In this document: positions 33,674-42,588 of the stretch, one piece after another
Layout: each line of letters begins with the position of its first letter
How positions within the stretch are numbered: position 1 is the first letter of the stretch
NCBI GenBank assembly: GCA_002436065.1
Contig: DIXP01000016.1
Span: forward strand, 41,299-98,603
Length of the DNA: 57,305 bases
Source: Chloroflexi bacterium UBA6077
GTDB lineage: Bacteria; Chloroflexota; UBA6077
Direction of reading: 5' to 3'
Notes under the pieces: generated by a model
Seen by the model: only the letters and a program-made list of their open reading frames with translations
Told to the model about the DNA's origin: nothing
Databases searched by the model: none
Translations under genes and position numbers: made by a program

Positions 33674-34864
33674 ATGCGCAACTCGATTCTCCTCGTCCGA
33701 CAAAGCAGCCGCGTTCCCGTCTTGCTGGCATTCATGCTGGGGCACCTCACCCATCATGTCAGCACGGCGGCCATGATTCCCTTGCTTCCCATGATGCGGG
33801 ACAGCCTGCAGATGGACTACCTCCGGGCCGGAATGCTGCTGTCGGCCTTCAGCATCTCCTACGGGTTCGCCCAGTTGCCGACGGCCTGGCTTGCAGACCG
33901 TGTCAGCGGCCGGAAGGTGGTCTCCTTGGGCTTGCTTGCCACCGGCCTGGGCTGCATTGGCGTCGGTCTGTCCCACGACTACACTCAGGTATTTCTCTGC
34001 TTCATGGTCATGGGGATGGCAGGCTCCACCTACCACGCCCCATCGTCATCTTTCTTATCTCAGACCTTCGATAGGGAGTCTAGAGGGCGTTCTCTCGGGG
34101 TCCACACCGCCGCCGGCACGGTCGGACTGATGGTGGCGCCTGTGCTGGCCATCCTGACAGCGAACCTCTCGGGGGACTGGCGCAACTCCTTCCTACTGAT
34201 GGGGTGCCCCGCCATCCTTGCGGGCGCGTTGCTGTGGGTGGTGGCTCGGCACCAGGATGGGACCAACCGGAAGGCTGTGACCAAGGAGAAGGCGGAGCCG
34301 CTGAACCCGCGACAGCTGCTTAGGGCGCTCGGGTTGCTGATGGGGATCGCCATTCTCACGCAGTTGGTGACGTCGGCCATGAACTCCTTCCTACCCCTCT
34401 TCCTGACGGACAAGCATGGTGTCTCCAACGACTACGCCGGCCTGATGATGATGGTGGTTTACGGCGCCGGGGTGATAGGGGGGCCCGCCGGCGGCGCCAT
34501 CTCCGACCGCATCGGCCGAAAACCGGTGATCCTGAGCTCCATCGTGATGATCGGCGTAATGCTGTTCTTTGTGACGAGCCTGCCTTTCGGCCCGTTGATG
34601 ATTGGCGCCGTCGCGATCTACGGGGCCTCCATGTGCTTCCGATTGCCTGCCATGGAGTCCCACGTAGCCGACCTCGTCCCGGCCCGGCGGAGAGCCACGG
34701 TGCTGGGCGGCTACTACTTCCTTTCCCAGGAGACTCAGGGCATCTCCACTCCTCTGGTCGGCTGGATGCTGGATCAGTTCGGTATCGAGAACGGCTTCCA
34801 CTATCTTGCATACTTTGCCCTGGCCTGTTCTGCCCTCGTGCTGTTGATCCGCAAGAGGGTGTAG
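33674..34864 (+). CDS. MFS transporter (first of a tandem pair)
   Basis: This 396-residue, about twelve-helix major facilitator protein has a paired start (AFMLGHLTHHVSTAAMIPLL), the motif-A loop LADRVSGRKVV after helix 2, and the second-half counterpart GGAISDRIGRKPVI. The end (SQETQGISTPLVGWMLDQFG) is almost identical to that of the next gene. ATG 33674 is preferred from the nearby -10 box, with ATG 33665 as the alternative; neither has a ribosome-binding site. Substrate is unknown; the family mostly exports or imports small organic molecules with protons. It is followed within 12-65 bases by a paralogue, so they form an operon. Confidence 0.9.
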   Translation: MRNSILLVRQSSRVPVLLAFMLGHLTHHVSTAAMIPLLPMMRDSLQMDYLRAGMLLSAFSISYGFAQLPTAWLADRVSGRKVVSLGLLATGLGCIGVGLSHDYTQVFLCFMVMGMAGSTYHAPSSSFLSQTFDRESRGRSLGVHTAAGTVGLMVAPVLAILTANLSGDWRNSFLLMGCPAILAGALLWVVARHQDGTNRKAVTKEKAEPLNPRQLLRALGLLMGIAILTQLVTSAMNSFLPLFLTDKHGVSNDYAGLMMMVVYGAGVIGGPAGGAISDRIGRKPVILSSIVMIGVMLFFVTSLPFGPLMIGAVAIYGASMCFRLPAMESHVADLVPARRRATVLGGYYFLSQETQGISTPLVGWMLDQFGIENGFHYLAYFALACSALVLLIRKRV

Positions 34865-34929
34865 CGCCAGTCCGGATGGAGGGCCTCACGTTGCCTGCGC
34901 TCCCTGCCCCACCTTGGAAGGGGTCCAGG

Positions 34930-36081
34930 ATGGCAGCCTTGGGTGCCTTCATGCTTGGGCACTTCAGCCATCACCTTGTCACGGCCGCAATCATTCCGCT
35001 TCTCCCCATGATCCGCGACAGCTTCCAGCTTGACTACCTCCTGTCCGGGCTGTTGCTGTCCGGCTTCTCCCTCTCCTACGGCTTCGCCCAGTTGCCCACC
35101 GCCGCCCTGGCTGACCGCGTCGGCAAGCGGCTGGTGGTTGTGGTGGGGCTTCTGGGAACGGGTGCCGGCTGCGTTGGGGCGGGATTGGCAACGGGCTATG
35201 AGCAACTCCTCCTATCCTTCGTCGCGATAGGTGTTGCTGCCTCCACCTACCACGCTCCGGCTGCTACCTTCATCTCTCAGATCTTCGACAAGGAGGCCAG
35301 AGGCCGTTCGCTGGGGATCCACAGCGTGGGTGGGAACTGCGGACTGTTGGCAGCACCCGTGGCTTCCATCCTGGTGGCAGGGCTGACGGGGAGCTGGCGG
35401 AACTCCTTCCTGCTGATCGGCCTGCCCACCCTGCTGGCTGCCGCAGTCATCTGGTTCGCCGCCAGCGCGCAGGACAGGGCCGTCCTGAAGGTCACGACCG
35501 AGGATCCAACCGCGACCCTGGACCTTCGTAGGGTCGCGGAGGCCCTGGGGCTCGTGATCCTGCTGGCCGTTCTGACCCAGTTGATGGCCTCCGGCATGAA
35601 CTCCTTCTTGCCCTTGTACCTCGTGGATGTCCATGGTGTCCCACGAGAGTTGGCCGGTCTGGTGATCGGCGTCGTCTCGGCCGGATCCCTGGTGGGGGCA
35701 CCCATGGGGGGCACGCTCTCCGACCGTATAGGTCGTAAGCCGGTGATCCTGATGACCGTGATGGGGATGGGCCCGCTGATGCTCATGATCACTCTCCTGC
35801 CCTTCGGGTTTCTCCTGGCCGTTGTGCTCATTGCTTATGGCATCCTCATCGGCTTCCGGATGCCCACCATTGAGTCGGTGATCGCCGATGAGGTGCCGGC
35901 TCATCGGAGGTCTACGATCATGGGAGTCTACTTCTTCCTCTCCCAGGAGACCCAGGGGATTTCTACCCCACTCGTCGGGTGGCTGATGGATCAGGTGGGT
36001 GTCCACAGCGGCCTTATCGGTATCGCCGCCTTTGGCCTCTTCTGTTCCCTGGCCGTAGTTCCCCTGCGAAAGCGCATCTAG
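34930..36081 (+). CDS. MFS transporter (second of a tandem pair)
   Basis: This 383-residue paralogue of the preceding gene shares AFMLGHFSHHLVTAAIIPLL, ALADRVGKRLVVV, GGTLSDRIGRKPVIL and SQETQGISTPLVGWLMDQVG. I chose ATG 34930 because GGAAGG lies eight bases upstream. ATG 34876, 12 bases after the first transporter's stop, would add 18 residues and cannot be excluded. Two similar transporters side by side may form a heteromeric pair or handle related substrates, but MFS proteins usually work singly. The pair stands out as a clean tandem duplication with diverged loops. Confidence 0.9.
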   Translation: MAALGAFMLGHFSHHLVTAAIIPLLPMIRDSFQLDYLLSGLLLSGFSLSYGFAQLPTAALADRVGKRLVVVVGLLGTGAGCVGAGLATGYEQLLLSFVAIGVAASTYHAPAATFISQIFDKEARGRSLGIHSVGGNCGLLAAPVASILVAGLTGSWRNSFLLIGLPTLLAAAVIWFAASAQDRAVLKVTTEDPTATLDLRRVAEALGLVILLAVLTQLMASGMNSFLPLYLVDVHGVPRELAGLVIGVVSAGSLVGAPMGGTLSDRIGRKPVILMTVMGMGPLMLMITLLPFGFLLAVVLIAYGILIGFRMPTIESVIADEVPAHRRSTIMGVYFFLSQETQGISTPLVGWLMDQVGVHSGLIGIAAFGLFCSLAVVPLRKRI

Positions 36082-36184
36082 CCCCTCAGCTTCCCAAGTT
36101 CGTGGTCTGTTACTTGCAGAGGAACCACGAGGATCTTTGCGCTTCTTTCCTGGCGTAGCGACCGGAGTAGATGAGGAGGGACCG

Positions 36185-37633
36185 ATGGAGCCGATATCCA
36201 CTGGGGTTCCCGGACTGGACCGTGTGCTGAAAGGGGGATTACGGCCCCGAGGCTTGCACGTGGTGGGAGGCATGCCTGGGACAGGCAAGACCACACTCGC
36301 TCAGCAGATCAGCTATCACCACGCGCAGGCAGGGGGACGAGTCCTCTACCTGGTAGCTCTCTCGGAGACTGCCGAGCGGCTGGTCGGCCATGCCAGTGGT
36401 TTCTCCTTCTTTGACCCTGCTATGGTGGCACACCGAATCTACTACATCAGCGTCTATAGCAAACTGGAAGAGGGTGGTCTCGACGCGGTTCTCGACGAAG
36501 TGCGTACCCTTGTCCGGGAACACAAGGCGTCCATGGTGTGCGTGGACGGGCTGTCTACCTTGAAGGCCGTTGCGCCCACCCCCCTGGACTTCCGTCGGTT
36601 CATCTTTGACCTCAATGCCCAGTTGCGCTCACTCGGGGTGACAACCCTCATACTCGGCCCCTGGGCGGAGTGGGAGGCAGACAACCCCGAGTTTGCCGTG
36701 GCCGAGGGGATCCTGACGATGAGCCTGGAGCCCGGCGCGGATGCTTCCGAACGCTACCTGGAGGTGCTGAAGCTTCGCGGCTCAGACCACCTGGAGGGCC
36801 GCCACAGCTTTGCAATCACCCAGACCGGCGTCGTCGTCTTCCCACGGCTGGAGGCAGTGCTGGCCGACGAGGGGGTGCGCCAACCCCCGCGAGAATGGCG
36901 GCGTCTGAGCACGGGCTCCGAAGGTCTGGACCAGATGCTGCGGGGCGGCATCCCAACGGGATCTGTCACCCTTCTCGCGGGCGGACCTGGCGCCGGAAAG
37001 ACAACCTTGGGGCTGAGCTACCTGGCCGAAGGTGGCCGAAATGGCGAACACGGGATATACTTCGGTTTTGAAGAAGCACCTTCACGGCTCCTGGGCAAAG
37101 CTGAAGGGCTCGGGCTGAGCATCGCGGAAATGGTTGATGGAGGATCCCAACAGCTCCACTGGCTGCCGGCCCTCGAGCTGAATCCGGACCAGGTGGCTTG
37201 GAGGTTGTTGGAATTGGTCGACAGCACCCAAGCGCAGAGGCTGGTAATCGACGGGATGGATGCGGTGCTGTCGAGGCTGGCCTCGACGCGGCGTTCCCAG
37301 CCCTATCTGGCAGGGTTGATGGCGGCCCTGCGTAGCCGGAACGTAACGACCATCATGACCTATGAACTGCCGCGCGTGGGTGGCCCGGGACTGGACCAGA
37401 TCTACGAACGGGTTAGCGCGGTGACCGACAACATAATGATGCTGCAATACGTGGAGCTGAGATCGGAACTCCACCGGCTGATCTCGATACTGAAGGTCCG
37501 GGAGAGCGATTTCGATCCCTCGATTCGTGAGTTCACTATCTCCACAGGGGGTCTGCACGTGACTGACACGTTCGGGAGCGCTGAGGCTGTGCTGACAGGC
37601 ATCGGCCACTGGCGCGGGAGGCGAGCCCAATGA
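36185..37633 (+). CDS. Double-domain KaiC-like RecA ATPase
   Basis: This 482-residue protein has two KaiC domains. Domain 1 has PISTGVPGLDRVLKGGLRP, Walker A GGMPGTGKTTL (K36) and a Walker B-like MVCVDGLSTL. Domain 2 has LSTGSEGLDQMLRGGIPTGS, Walker A AGGPGAGKTTL (K272) and FGFEEAPSRLLGKA. Domain 2 keeps the paired glutamates seen in KaiC, while domain 1 has Ser-Glu (ALSETAERL). No KaiA or KaiB is present. ATG 36185 has GAGGAGGGACCG upstream. It overlaps the receiver gene by ATGA, so the two are made together and probably act in one signalling module. Clock function is not implied. Confidence 0.9.
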   Translation: MEPISTGVPGLDRVLKGGLRPRGLHVVGGMPGTGKTTLAQQISYHHAQAGGRVLYLVALSETAERLVGHASGFSFFDPAMVAHRIYYISVYSKLEEGGLDAVLDEVRTLVREHKASMVCVDGLSTLKAVAPTPLDFRRFIFDLNAQLRSLGVTTLILGPWAEWEADNPEFAVAEGILTMSLEPGADASERYLEVLKLRGSDHLEGRHSFAITQTGVVVFPRLEAVLADEGVRQPPREWRRLSTGSEGLDQMLRGGIPTGSVTLLAGGPGAGKTTLGLSYLAEGGRNGEHGIYFGFEEAPSRLLGKAEGLGLSIAEMVDGGSQQLHWLPALELNPDQVAWRLLELVDSTQAQRLVIDGMDAVLSRLASTRRSQPYLAGLMAALRSRNVTTIMTYELPRVGGPGLDQIYERVSAVTDNIMMLQYVELRSELHRLISILKVRESDFDPSIREFTISTGGLHVTDTFGSAEAVLTGIGHWRGRRAQ

Positions 37634-38013
37634 CAGGCGACTCCGCTGAGAAGAAGGTGCTGGTTGCGGACGACGAGGAATCCATAACCGAGTTGGTCGC
37701 CTTCGCTCTAGAGTTGGAAGGCTTCCAGGTCATCCAGGCTCCAGATGGGCCCGAGGCTCTGCGCCTGGCAAGAGAAGAGCACCCTGACCTGGCGATGGTG
37801 GACGTGATGATGCCGGGCCTGGACGGCCGTGAGGTCTCGCGCAGGTTGAAAGAGGATCCGGCTACATCAAGTATCCCGGTACTGCTGTTCAGCGCAGCTC
37901 CGAATCCGGACCTCACTGAGGCCAAGGCCGATGGGTTCATGCCGAAGCCCTTCGATATCAACCAGTTGGTGGACACTGTCAGACGCTATATTGAAGAGAG
38001 CCAGAAACAGTAG
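37630..38013 (+). CDS. Stand-alone response regulator receiver
   Basis: This 127-residue single-domain receiver has VLVADDEES at the start, phosphorylation site D58 (LAMVDVMMPGLDG), the switch region VLLFSAA and the conserved Lys in FMPKPFD. It has no output domain, so it must act by binding a partner. Its ATG overlaps the stop of the KaiC-like gene. KaiC-like ATPases of this type commonly sit beside receivers or histidine kinases, so the ATPase is the natural partner. No cognate kinase is adjacent; the intact histidine kinase at 6578-8320 has its own regulator. Confidence 0.93.
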   Translation: MTGDSAEKKVLVADDEESITELVAFALELEGFQVIQAPDGPEALRLAREEHPDLAMVDVMMPGLDGREVSRRLKEDPATSSIPVLLFSAAPNPDLTEAKADGFMPKPFDINQLVDTVRRYIEESQKQ

Positions 38014-38091
38014 GACGCTCGGCATCACGGCCGTCGCAGGGGTTGGACATCTTGTTCCGCCCTCCTTTGTGGGGACCTCGCTAGCAGTATC

Positions 38092-38589
38092 TCATTTCCT
38101 GGCGTGATCCCCTACCTCACCTCGAAGGGTTTCGACGGCGTGAGGCAACGCCGGCCGGATCACCTCCAGGCACTCCTGGACTGCCTTGGGGCTGCCAGGG
38201 AGGTTGACCACCAGCGTTCGCCCTCGCACTCCGGCCACCATTCGAGAGAGCATGGCGTTGGGGGTCTTCTTGAGGCTCTCCATACGCATCGCTTCCGGAA
38301 GCCCTGGCACCTCGTAGTCGATCACAGCTAGTGTTGCGGTAGGGGTAACGTCCCGCGGGGCGAGTCCGGTGCCCCCGGTGGTGAGCACGACGTCAACCTT
38401 GAGATCGTCGGCCCACCTCACAAGCCTCTCCCTGATCTCCGTCTCTTCGTCGGGGACGATCTCGTAGATGGCCACCTCGGCACGCATGGCGCTCACGGCA
38501 TCTCGGATGACCTCACCGCTCAGGTCCTCCCTTTCTCCGCGTGAGCCCTTGTCGCTGATGGTCAGTATGGCGTATCTTGCCGTTCCCAT
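38092..38589 (-). CDS. mogA: MogA/MoaB-family molybdopterin adenylyltransferase
   Basis: This 165-residue protein adenylylates molybdopterin before metal insertion. It has the start ILTISDKGSRGEREDLSG, TTGGTGLAPRDVTPTATLAV as the MPT-binding core, and VVNLPGSPKAVQECLEVI at the C-terminus. ATG 38589 has GGAGG at good spacing. It is the third gene of moeA-moaC-mogA on the minus strand. Whether it is MogA or MoaB in function cannot be separated on sequence alone. Confidence 0.92.
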   Translation of the reverse strand: MGTARYAILTISDKGSRGEREDLSGEVIRDAVSAMRAEVAIYEIVPDEETEIRERLVRWADDLKVDVVLTTGGTGLAPRDVTPTATLAVIDYEVPGLPEAMRMESLKKTPNAMLSRMVAGVRGRTLVVNLPGSPKAVQECLEVIRPALPHAVETLRGEVGDHARK

Positions 38590-38640
38590 TTCCCGCCTCC
38601 ACTAGAGAGTCGAGCCGCCCGCGCTTCTTGACTCTCGACC

Positions 38641-39117
38641 CTAGTCTCTCGAAAAGCTACCACTCTTGCCGCCGGACTTCTTGACCAGCCTTATCCTGTC
38701 GATCTCCATACCCCGGTCCACGGCCTTGCACATATCGTAGACTGTGAGGGCTGCCACCGAAACCGCGGCGAGGGCCTCCATCTCCACCCCCGTGCGCCCC
38801 GCGAGTCTGACCGTGGCCGAGATCTCCACCGTGGACTCCTCCTCATTCGGCCGAAGCTCCATGTCGACCCCTGTGAGGGGTAGGGGATGGCACATCGGTA
38901 TCAGATCCGGGGTGCGCTTGGCGGCCATGATGCCGGCTACCTGGGCCACCGCCAGTACGTCACCCTTGGACATCTGTCCTTGGACGATCCTCTGGAGTGT
39001 GGATGGTTTCATCCGCACCAGCCCCCGGGCGGTCGCCTCCCGTACCGTTGTATCCTTGGAAGTCACATCCACCATGCGGGCCCGCCCGCTGTTGTCGAAG
39101 TGGGTTAGTTCGCTCAT
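38641..39117 (-). CDS. moaC: Cyclic pyranopterin monophosphate synthase
   Basis: This 158-residue enzyme converts the MoaA product to cyclic pyranopterin monophosphate, the second half of the first step in molybdenum cofactor synthesis. Motifs are the start ELTHFDNSGRARMVDVTSKD, the active-site MCHPLPLTGVDMEL, the TGVEMEALAAVSVAALTVYD helix, and VKKSGGKSG at the end. ATG 39117 overlaps the moeA stop by one base (TGATG), showing coupling. MoaA, the radical SAM partner, is not in the window. Confidence 0.95.
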   Translation of the reverse strand: MSELTHFDNSGRARMVDVTSKDTTVREATARGLVRMKPSTLQRIVQGQMSKGDVLAVAQVAGIMAAKRTPDLIPMCHPLPLTGVDMELRPNEEESTVEISATVRLAGRTGVEMEALAAVSVAALTVYDMCKAVDRGMEIDRIRLVKKSGGKSGSFSRD

Positions 39118-40346
39118 CACTCGGTCTCCGGTAGGTCGAGGAGTTGGACGTGGGCGCGGTCGCCGGGCTGTAGCCTGCCTGCCATCTCCGGCACGACCAG
39201 GAGGCTGTTGGACTGCACCATGCTGCGCAGGATGGCCGATCCCTGGGCACCCGAGGCGCGGACGTACCACTCCCCGTCCCTCTCCGTGGCCACTGCCCTC
39301 ACGAAGTTGCGGAAGCCCATCCGGTTCTTGACTGTTCCTTCCAGGGTCGCCTCAACCTCGTGTCTCCGCAGTCGGGTACGCCCTGCCATCTTCAGAAGGG
39401 CTGGACGGACGAATTGCTCGAAAGCCACCATGGAGGCTGTGGGATTCCCCGGTAGCCCGAACATCGGTTTCGCCTCAAGCCGGCCAAAGACCACCGGAGC
39501 CCCGGGTCTCATCTTCACTCGCCAGAAAATGATCTCTCCCAGGTCGGAAAGGACCGTCTTCACCACGTCGTAGTCGCCCACAGAGACGCCTCCGGAGGTG
39601 ATCAACATGTCCGCCTGTGCAATCCCGGCTCGGACCTTGGACTCCAACGTGCCTACCCTGTCTCTAGCTACTCCCAGCAGCAACGGTCTGCCGCCCGCGG
39701 CAATTACCTGTGCACTGAGGCTGTAGAGATTGCTGTTGCGGATCTTTCCCGGGGTCACTGGCTCGTCGGGTTCCACCAGTTCGTCTCCTGTGGTCAGCAC
39801 TGCTACCATGGGAGCGCGATAGATGCGAGCCTCTCTCCGGCCGAGGGTGGCTAACATACCCACCTCGCCAGGTCTTACCACGATGCCACTCTTCAGCACC
39901 ATCTCACCGCGCCTCACGTCCTCACCTGCCATCCGCACGTCGTAGCCCGGTGCCACGCCCTTGAGTATCCGGACAACGCCCTCCCCCCTTTCCGCGTCCT
40001 CGCTGCGCACCACGGCGTCGGAGCCAGGGGGCATGGGAGCTCCCGTCATGATGCGCACCGCTTCACCTCGTCCCACGGGGGACTTGGGGGCGTACCCTGC
40101 CGGCAGATCGGCGATCACCTTGAGAACCACCGGGTTTCCCCCAGTCGCACTCGATGTGTCAGCGGCAACGACGGCGTAGCCGTCCATGGCGGAGTTGTCA
40201 AAAGGAGGTATGTCCATGTCCGCTGAGACGTCCTCGGCCAGGACTCCACCGAGGCAGTCGAGCAGTCCACGGCTCTCGTCGTCGAGCCTATTCACTGCCC
40301 CCAGTACCAGATCGAGCGCCTGTTCGACTGTGATGTCCGTCAGCAA
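39117..40346 (-). CDS. moeA: Molybdopterin molybdenumtransferase MoeA
   Basis: This 409-residue protein inserts molybdenum into adenylylated molybdopterin. It has the N-terminal PPFDNSAMDGYAV motif, PAGYAPKSPVGRGEAVRIMTGAPMPPG, TTGDELVEPDE, the MPT-binding ITSGGVSVGDYDVVK and LPGNPTASMVAFEQFVRP, and a complete C-terminal domain. The start codon is TTG at 40346 with GGAG seven bases upstream. It leads the moeA-moaC-mogA operon. Supply of cofactor to a formate dehydrogenase of the Wood-Ljungdahl pathway is plausible but not shown here. Confidence 0.95.
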   Translation of the reverse strand: MLTDITVEQALDLVLGAVNRLDDESRGLLDCLGGVLAEDVSADMDIPPFDNSAMDGYAVVAADTSSATGGNPVVLKVIADLPAGYAPKSPVGRGEAVRIMTGAPMPPGSDAVVRSEDAERGEGVVRILKGVAPGYDVRMAGEDVRRGEMVLKSGIVVRPGEVGMLATLGRREARIYRAPMVAVLTTGDELVEPDEPVTPGKIRNSNLYSLSAQVIAAGGRPLLLGVARDRVGTLESKVRAGIAQADMLITSGGVSVGDYDVVKTVLSDLGEIIFWRVKMRPGAPVVFGRLEAKPMFGLPGNPTASMVAFEQFVRPALLKMAGRTRLRRHEVEATLEGTVKNRMGFRNFVRAVATERDGEWYVRASGAQGSAILRSMVQSNSLLVVPEMAGRLQPGDRAHVQLLDLPETE

Positions 40347-40358
40347 GAGGGTACTCCA

Positions 40359-40565
40359 GTTGTCAGCTTTCAGCGATCAGCTGTCAGCAATCAGCTTTCA
40401 GATTGTGGCGGTTCGCGGCAGCATGCCCCGGTCGACGTGGGATCGCCCACCACTCTATTCTGAGCTGCCCGGCGCGAGGATGTCTGCAGCCATCACTCTG
40501 GTGAGCAAGCAGCTAATGGCTGACTGCAGATCGCTGAAAGCTGACTGCTGATAGCTGATAGCTCA
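40359..40565. repeat. Inverted clusters of TCAGC/GCTGA repeats
   Basis: Between moeA and lipB, several TCAGC and CAGCTTTCAG units (40359-40398) are matched by inverse GCTGA and CTGAAAGCTG units (40517-40560). The two clusters can pair over about 120 bases. It looks like a dispersed intergenic repeat between divergent genes. The rest of the 358-base gap holds the lipB promoter and no gene. Confidence 0.6.
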
Positions 40566-40590
40566 GATAAAGTATACCCCGCCCATACCA

Positions 40591-40618
40591 TTGACAAAAG
40601 GCGGCATAGGGATAGAAT
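40591..40618 (+). promoter_or_regulatory. Sigma-70-like promoter for lipB
   Basis: A perfect -35 TTGACA (40591-40596) is followed after 16 bases by TAGAAT (40613-40618). The start would be near 40625, about 80 bases before the lipB GTG. It would drive lipB, the DUF1646 gene and possibly the universal stress gene. Confidence 0.75.
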
Positions 40619-40704
40619 CCTCCAGGTGCCACCCCTGCCGAATTGGAGGCGAGAACATCCACGGCAAGGGATTTCGCAGGAGCCGCTCGATGGCTCAGAG
40701 TTGA

Positions 40705-41403
40705 GTGTCGATAGTGGTCAATTCCTGTCTTCACCTTGAGTTGGGCCTCGTTGAGTACGGCGAGGCGTTTAGATTCCAGAAGGCGCTGGCGTCGGCGCGC
40801 CAGGAAAACCGGATCCCAGACCTGTTCATCACTCTCGAGCATCCACCGGTGCTCACGCTGGGACGCAGGGCCAATCGAGCCAACCTCCTGGTCTCCGAAG
40901 AGTTGCTCAGTCGGGAAGGGGTTGCCCTCCATCAGAGCACTCGAGGCGGCGACATCACCTACCACGGCCCTGGCCAGTTGGTTGGCTATCCCATCCTATC
41001 CCTCCGCCCGCTTCGTCTTGGCGCGGCCGACTACGTACATGGCCTGGAGAGGGTGATCATCGATGTCCTTGGGGAGATGGGGCTGGAGGGCAGACAGGAC
41101 CCGGACTACATCGGTGTATGGGTGGGTGACGAGAAGGTGGCGGCCATCGGCGTGGCGGTATCGGGCGGAGTCACTATCCATGGCTTCGCGCTGAACGTGA
41201 ACTCGAACCTCGACCACTTCCGGCTCATCAACCCCTGCGGGATCACCGACAAGGGGGTGACCTCGCTGACACGGCTCTTGAAGCGTTCCATAACCGTGGA
41301 GGAGATCCGTCCCATCGTGACTCGCAGCTTCGCCAGACTGTTCGGCATGGAGATGGTGCCCATCAGCCTTGCGGAGTTGGGTGCACTGGGAGTGGATTTC
41401 TAA
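40705..41403 (+). CDS. lipB: Octanoyltransferase LipB
   Basis: This 232-residue enzyme moves an octanoyl group from acyl carrier protein to lipoyl domains, the first step of lipoic acid synthesis. The conserved RGGDITYHGPGQLVGYPI block, the catalytic Lys in DEKVAAIGVAV and the catalytic Cys in NPCGITDKGVTSL are present. The GTG start at 40705 lacks a clear ribosome-binding site; a second GTG at 40714 is an alternative. LipA is not nearby. It is followed after 30 bases by the DUF1646 gene and shares its promoter. Confidence 0.95.
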   Translation: MSIVVNSCLHLELGLVEYGEAFRFQKALASARQENRIPDLFITLEHPPVLTLGRRANRANLLVSEELLSREGVALHQSTRGGDITYHGPGQLVGYPILSLRPLRLGAADYVHGLERVIIDVLGEMGLEGRQDPDYIGVWVGDEKVAAIGVAVSGGVTIHGFALNVNSNLDHFRLINPCGITDKGVTSLTRLLKRSITVEEIRPIVTRSFARLFGMEMVPISLAELGALGVDF

Positions 41404-41433
41404 GGAATTCGATGCAGAAAAGAGGGACCTCCA

Positions 41434-42522
41434 ATGCCGCAGCCCACGGCCGTTGACCTCGCGCTCTTCGTCATTTTCCTGGTCGTCTTGATCTTCCCCT
41501 TCAAGATTCACATGGTGGAGAAGAACCTCGAACTGTTCCTGTTCGTGATGGGGGCGCTGGCGGTCACCGTAACTGGCATGTGGACACCGGATCTGGTCCA
41601 ACTTGCGGCCGAGGAACCACTACTCAAGGGGATCGTGCCGGCGGTCCTGATCGCGGGCTTGCTCTTTCACTATGGTAGAGGGGCTTTCCAGCGAACCGTG
41701 AATACCATCTTGCGTGTAGTCCCTATTACAGTGGTGATCTTCACGATGATCGTGGTTCTGGGGCTGATATCCAGCGTCATCACGGCCATCATTGCCTCGC
41801 TCTTCCTCGTGGAGATGGCTAACCTCATGCCGCTGGAGCGCAAGGATAGGATCAATCTGGTCATCGTTGCCTGCTTCTCCATCGGGTTGGGAGCGGCTCT
41901 GACGCCTCTCGGCGAGCCACTCTCCACCATCGCGGTGGTCAAGCTGGCGGGCCCTCCCTACAACGCTGGATTCTGGTACCTGTTCAACCAGTTGTCGCTA
42001 CTCATTGTGCCCGGAGTTGTCGCATGCGGCCTCGTGGGGATGTTCCTGGTTGGGAAGAAGGGGGCGTCTACCGGGCGGTTGGCGGATGCTCACCAGGATG
42101 ACGGTGGTCTTCGGGATGTATTCACCCGCACAATCAAGGTCTACGCCTTCGTGGCCGCGCTCTTTCTGCTGGGTGCCGGCATGGAGGTCATCATCAACAA
42201 GTACTTCATCCAGCTACCGGCTGAGCTGCTCTACTGGCTGAATATGGTGTCGGCCATCCTGGATAACGCTACCCTGACCGCCGCGGAGCTCTCGCCATCC
42301 ATGAGTCAAGCCCAGATCACCGGTGCCTTGATGGGGCTGCTGATCGCGGGGGGGATGCTCATTCCCGGCAACATCCCCAACATCATATCGGCCGGCAAGT
42401 TGGGCATAACCAGCAGCGAGTGGGCGAGGCTGGGAGTGCCCATGGGGCTGGTGTTCCTGACCATATACTTCGTCCTGGTCTTCATTGTTGGGTTCAGACC
42501 GACGCTGGGGCTCATAGGTTAG
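41434..42522 (+). CDS. DUF1646-family membrane protein, putative cation transporter
   Basis: This 362-residue polytopic membrane protein matches the DUF1646 family of the ion-transporter superfamily. It has an FPFKIHMVEKNLELFLFVMG start, the helix-loop LTPLGEPLSTIAVVKL and LIPGNIPNIISAGKLGI near the end; the last two are the paired re-entrant motifs expected in such transporters. About ten helices are predictable. The transported ion is unknown. ATG 41434 has GAGGG upstream. It sits in one transcription unit with lipB, followed by a GC-rich hairpin at 42536-42557. Confidence 0.82.
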   Translation: MPQPTAVDLALFVIFLVVLIFPFKIHMVEKNLELFLFVMGALAVTVTGMWTPDLVQLAAEEPLLKGIVPAVLIAGLLFHYGRGAFQRTVNTILRVVPITVVIFTMIVVLGLISSVITAIIASLFLVEMANLMPLERKDRINLVIVACFSIGLGAALTPLGEPLSTIAVVKLAGPPYNAGFWYLFNQLSLLIVPGVVACGLVGMFLVGKKGASTGRLADAHQDDGGLRDVFTRTIKVYAFVAALFLLGAGMEVIINKYFIQLPAELLYWLNMVSAILDNATLTAAELSPSMSQAQITGALMGLLIAGGMLIPGNIPNIISAGKLGITSSEWARLGVPMGLVFLTIYFVLVFIVGFRPTLGLIG

Positions 42523-42535
42523 TAATTCGCGGAGT

Positions 42536-42557
42536 CCGACCCGCAAGCGTGGGTCGG
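42536..42557 (+). terminator. GC-rich hairpin after the DUF1646 gene
   Basis: CCGACCCGC (42536-42544) pairs with GTGGGTCGG (42549-42557), with one G-T pair and a 4-base loop. No T-tract follows, so it may only partly reduce read-through into the stress-protein gene. Confidence 0.4.
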
Positions 42558-42588
42558 CCGAGCGACCTTGGGTGGGGGGTAGTGACCG

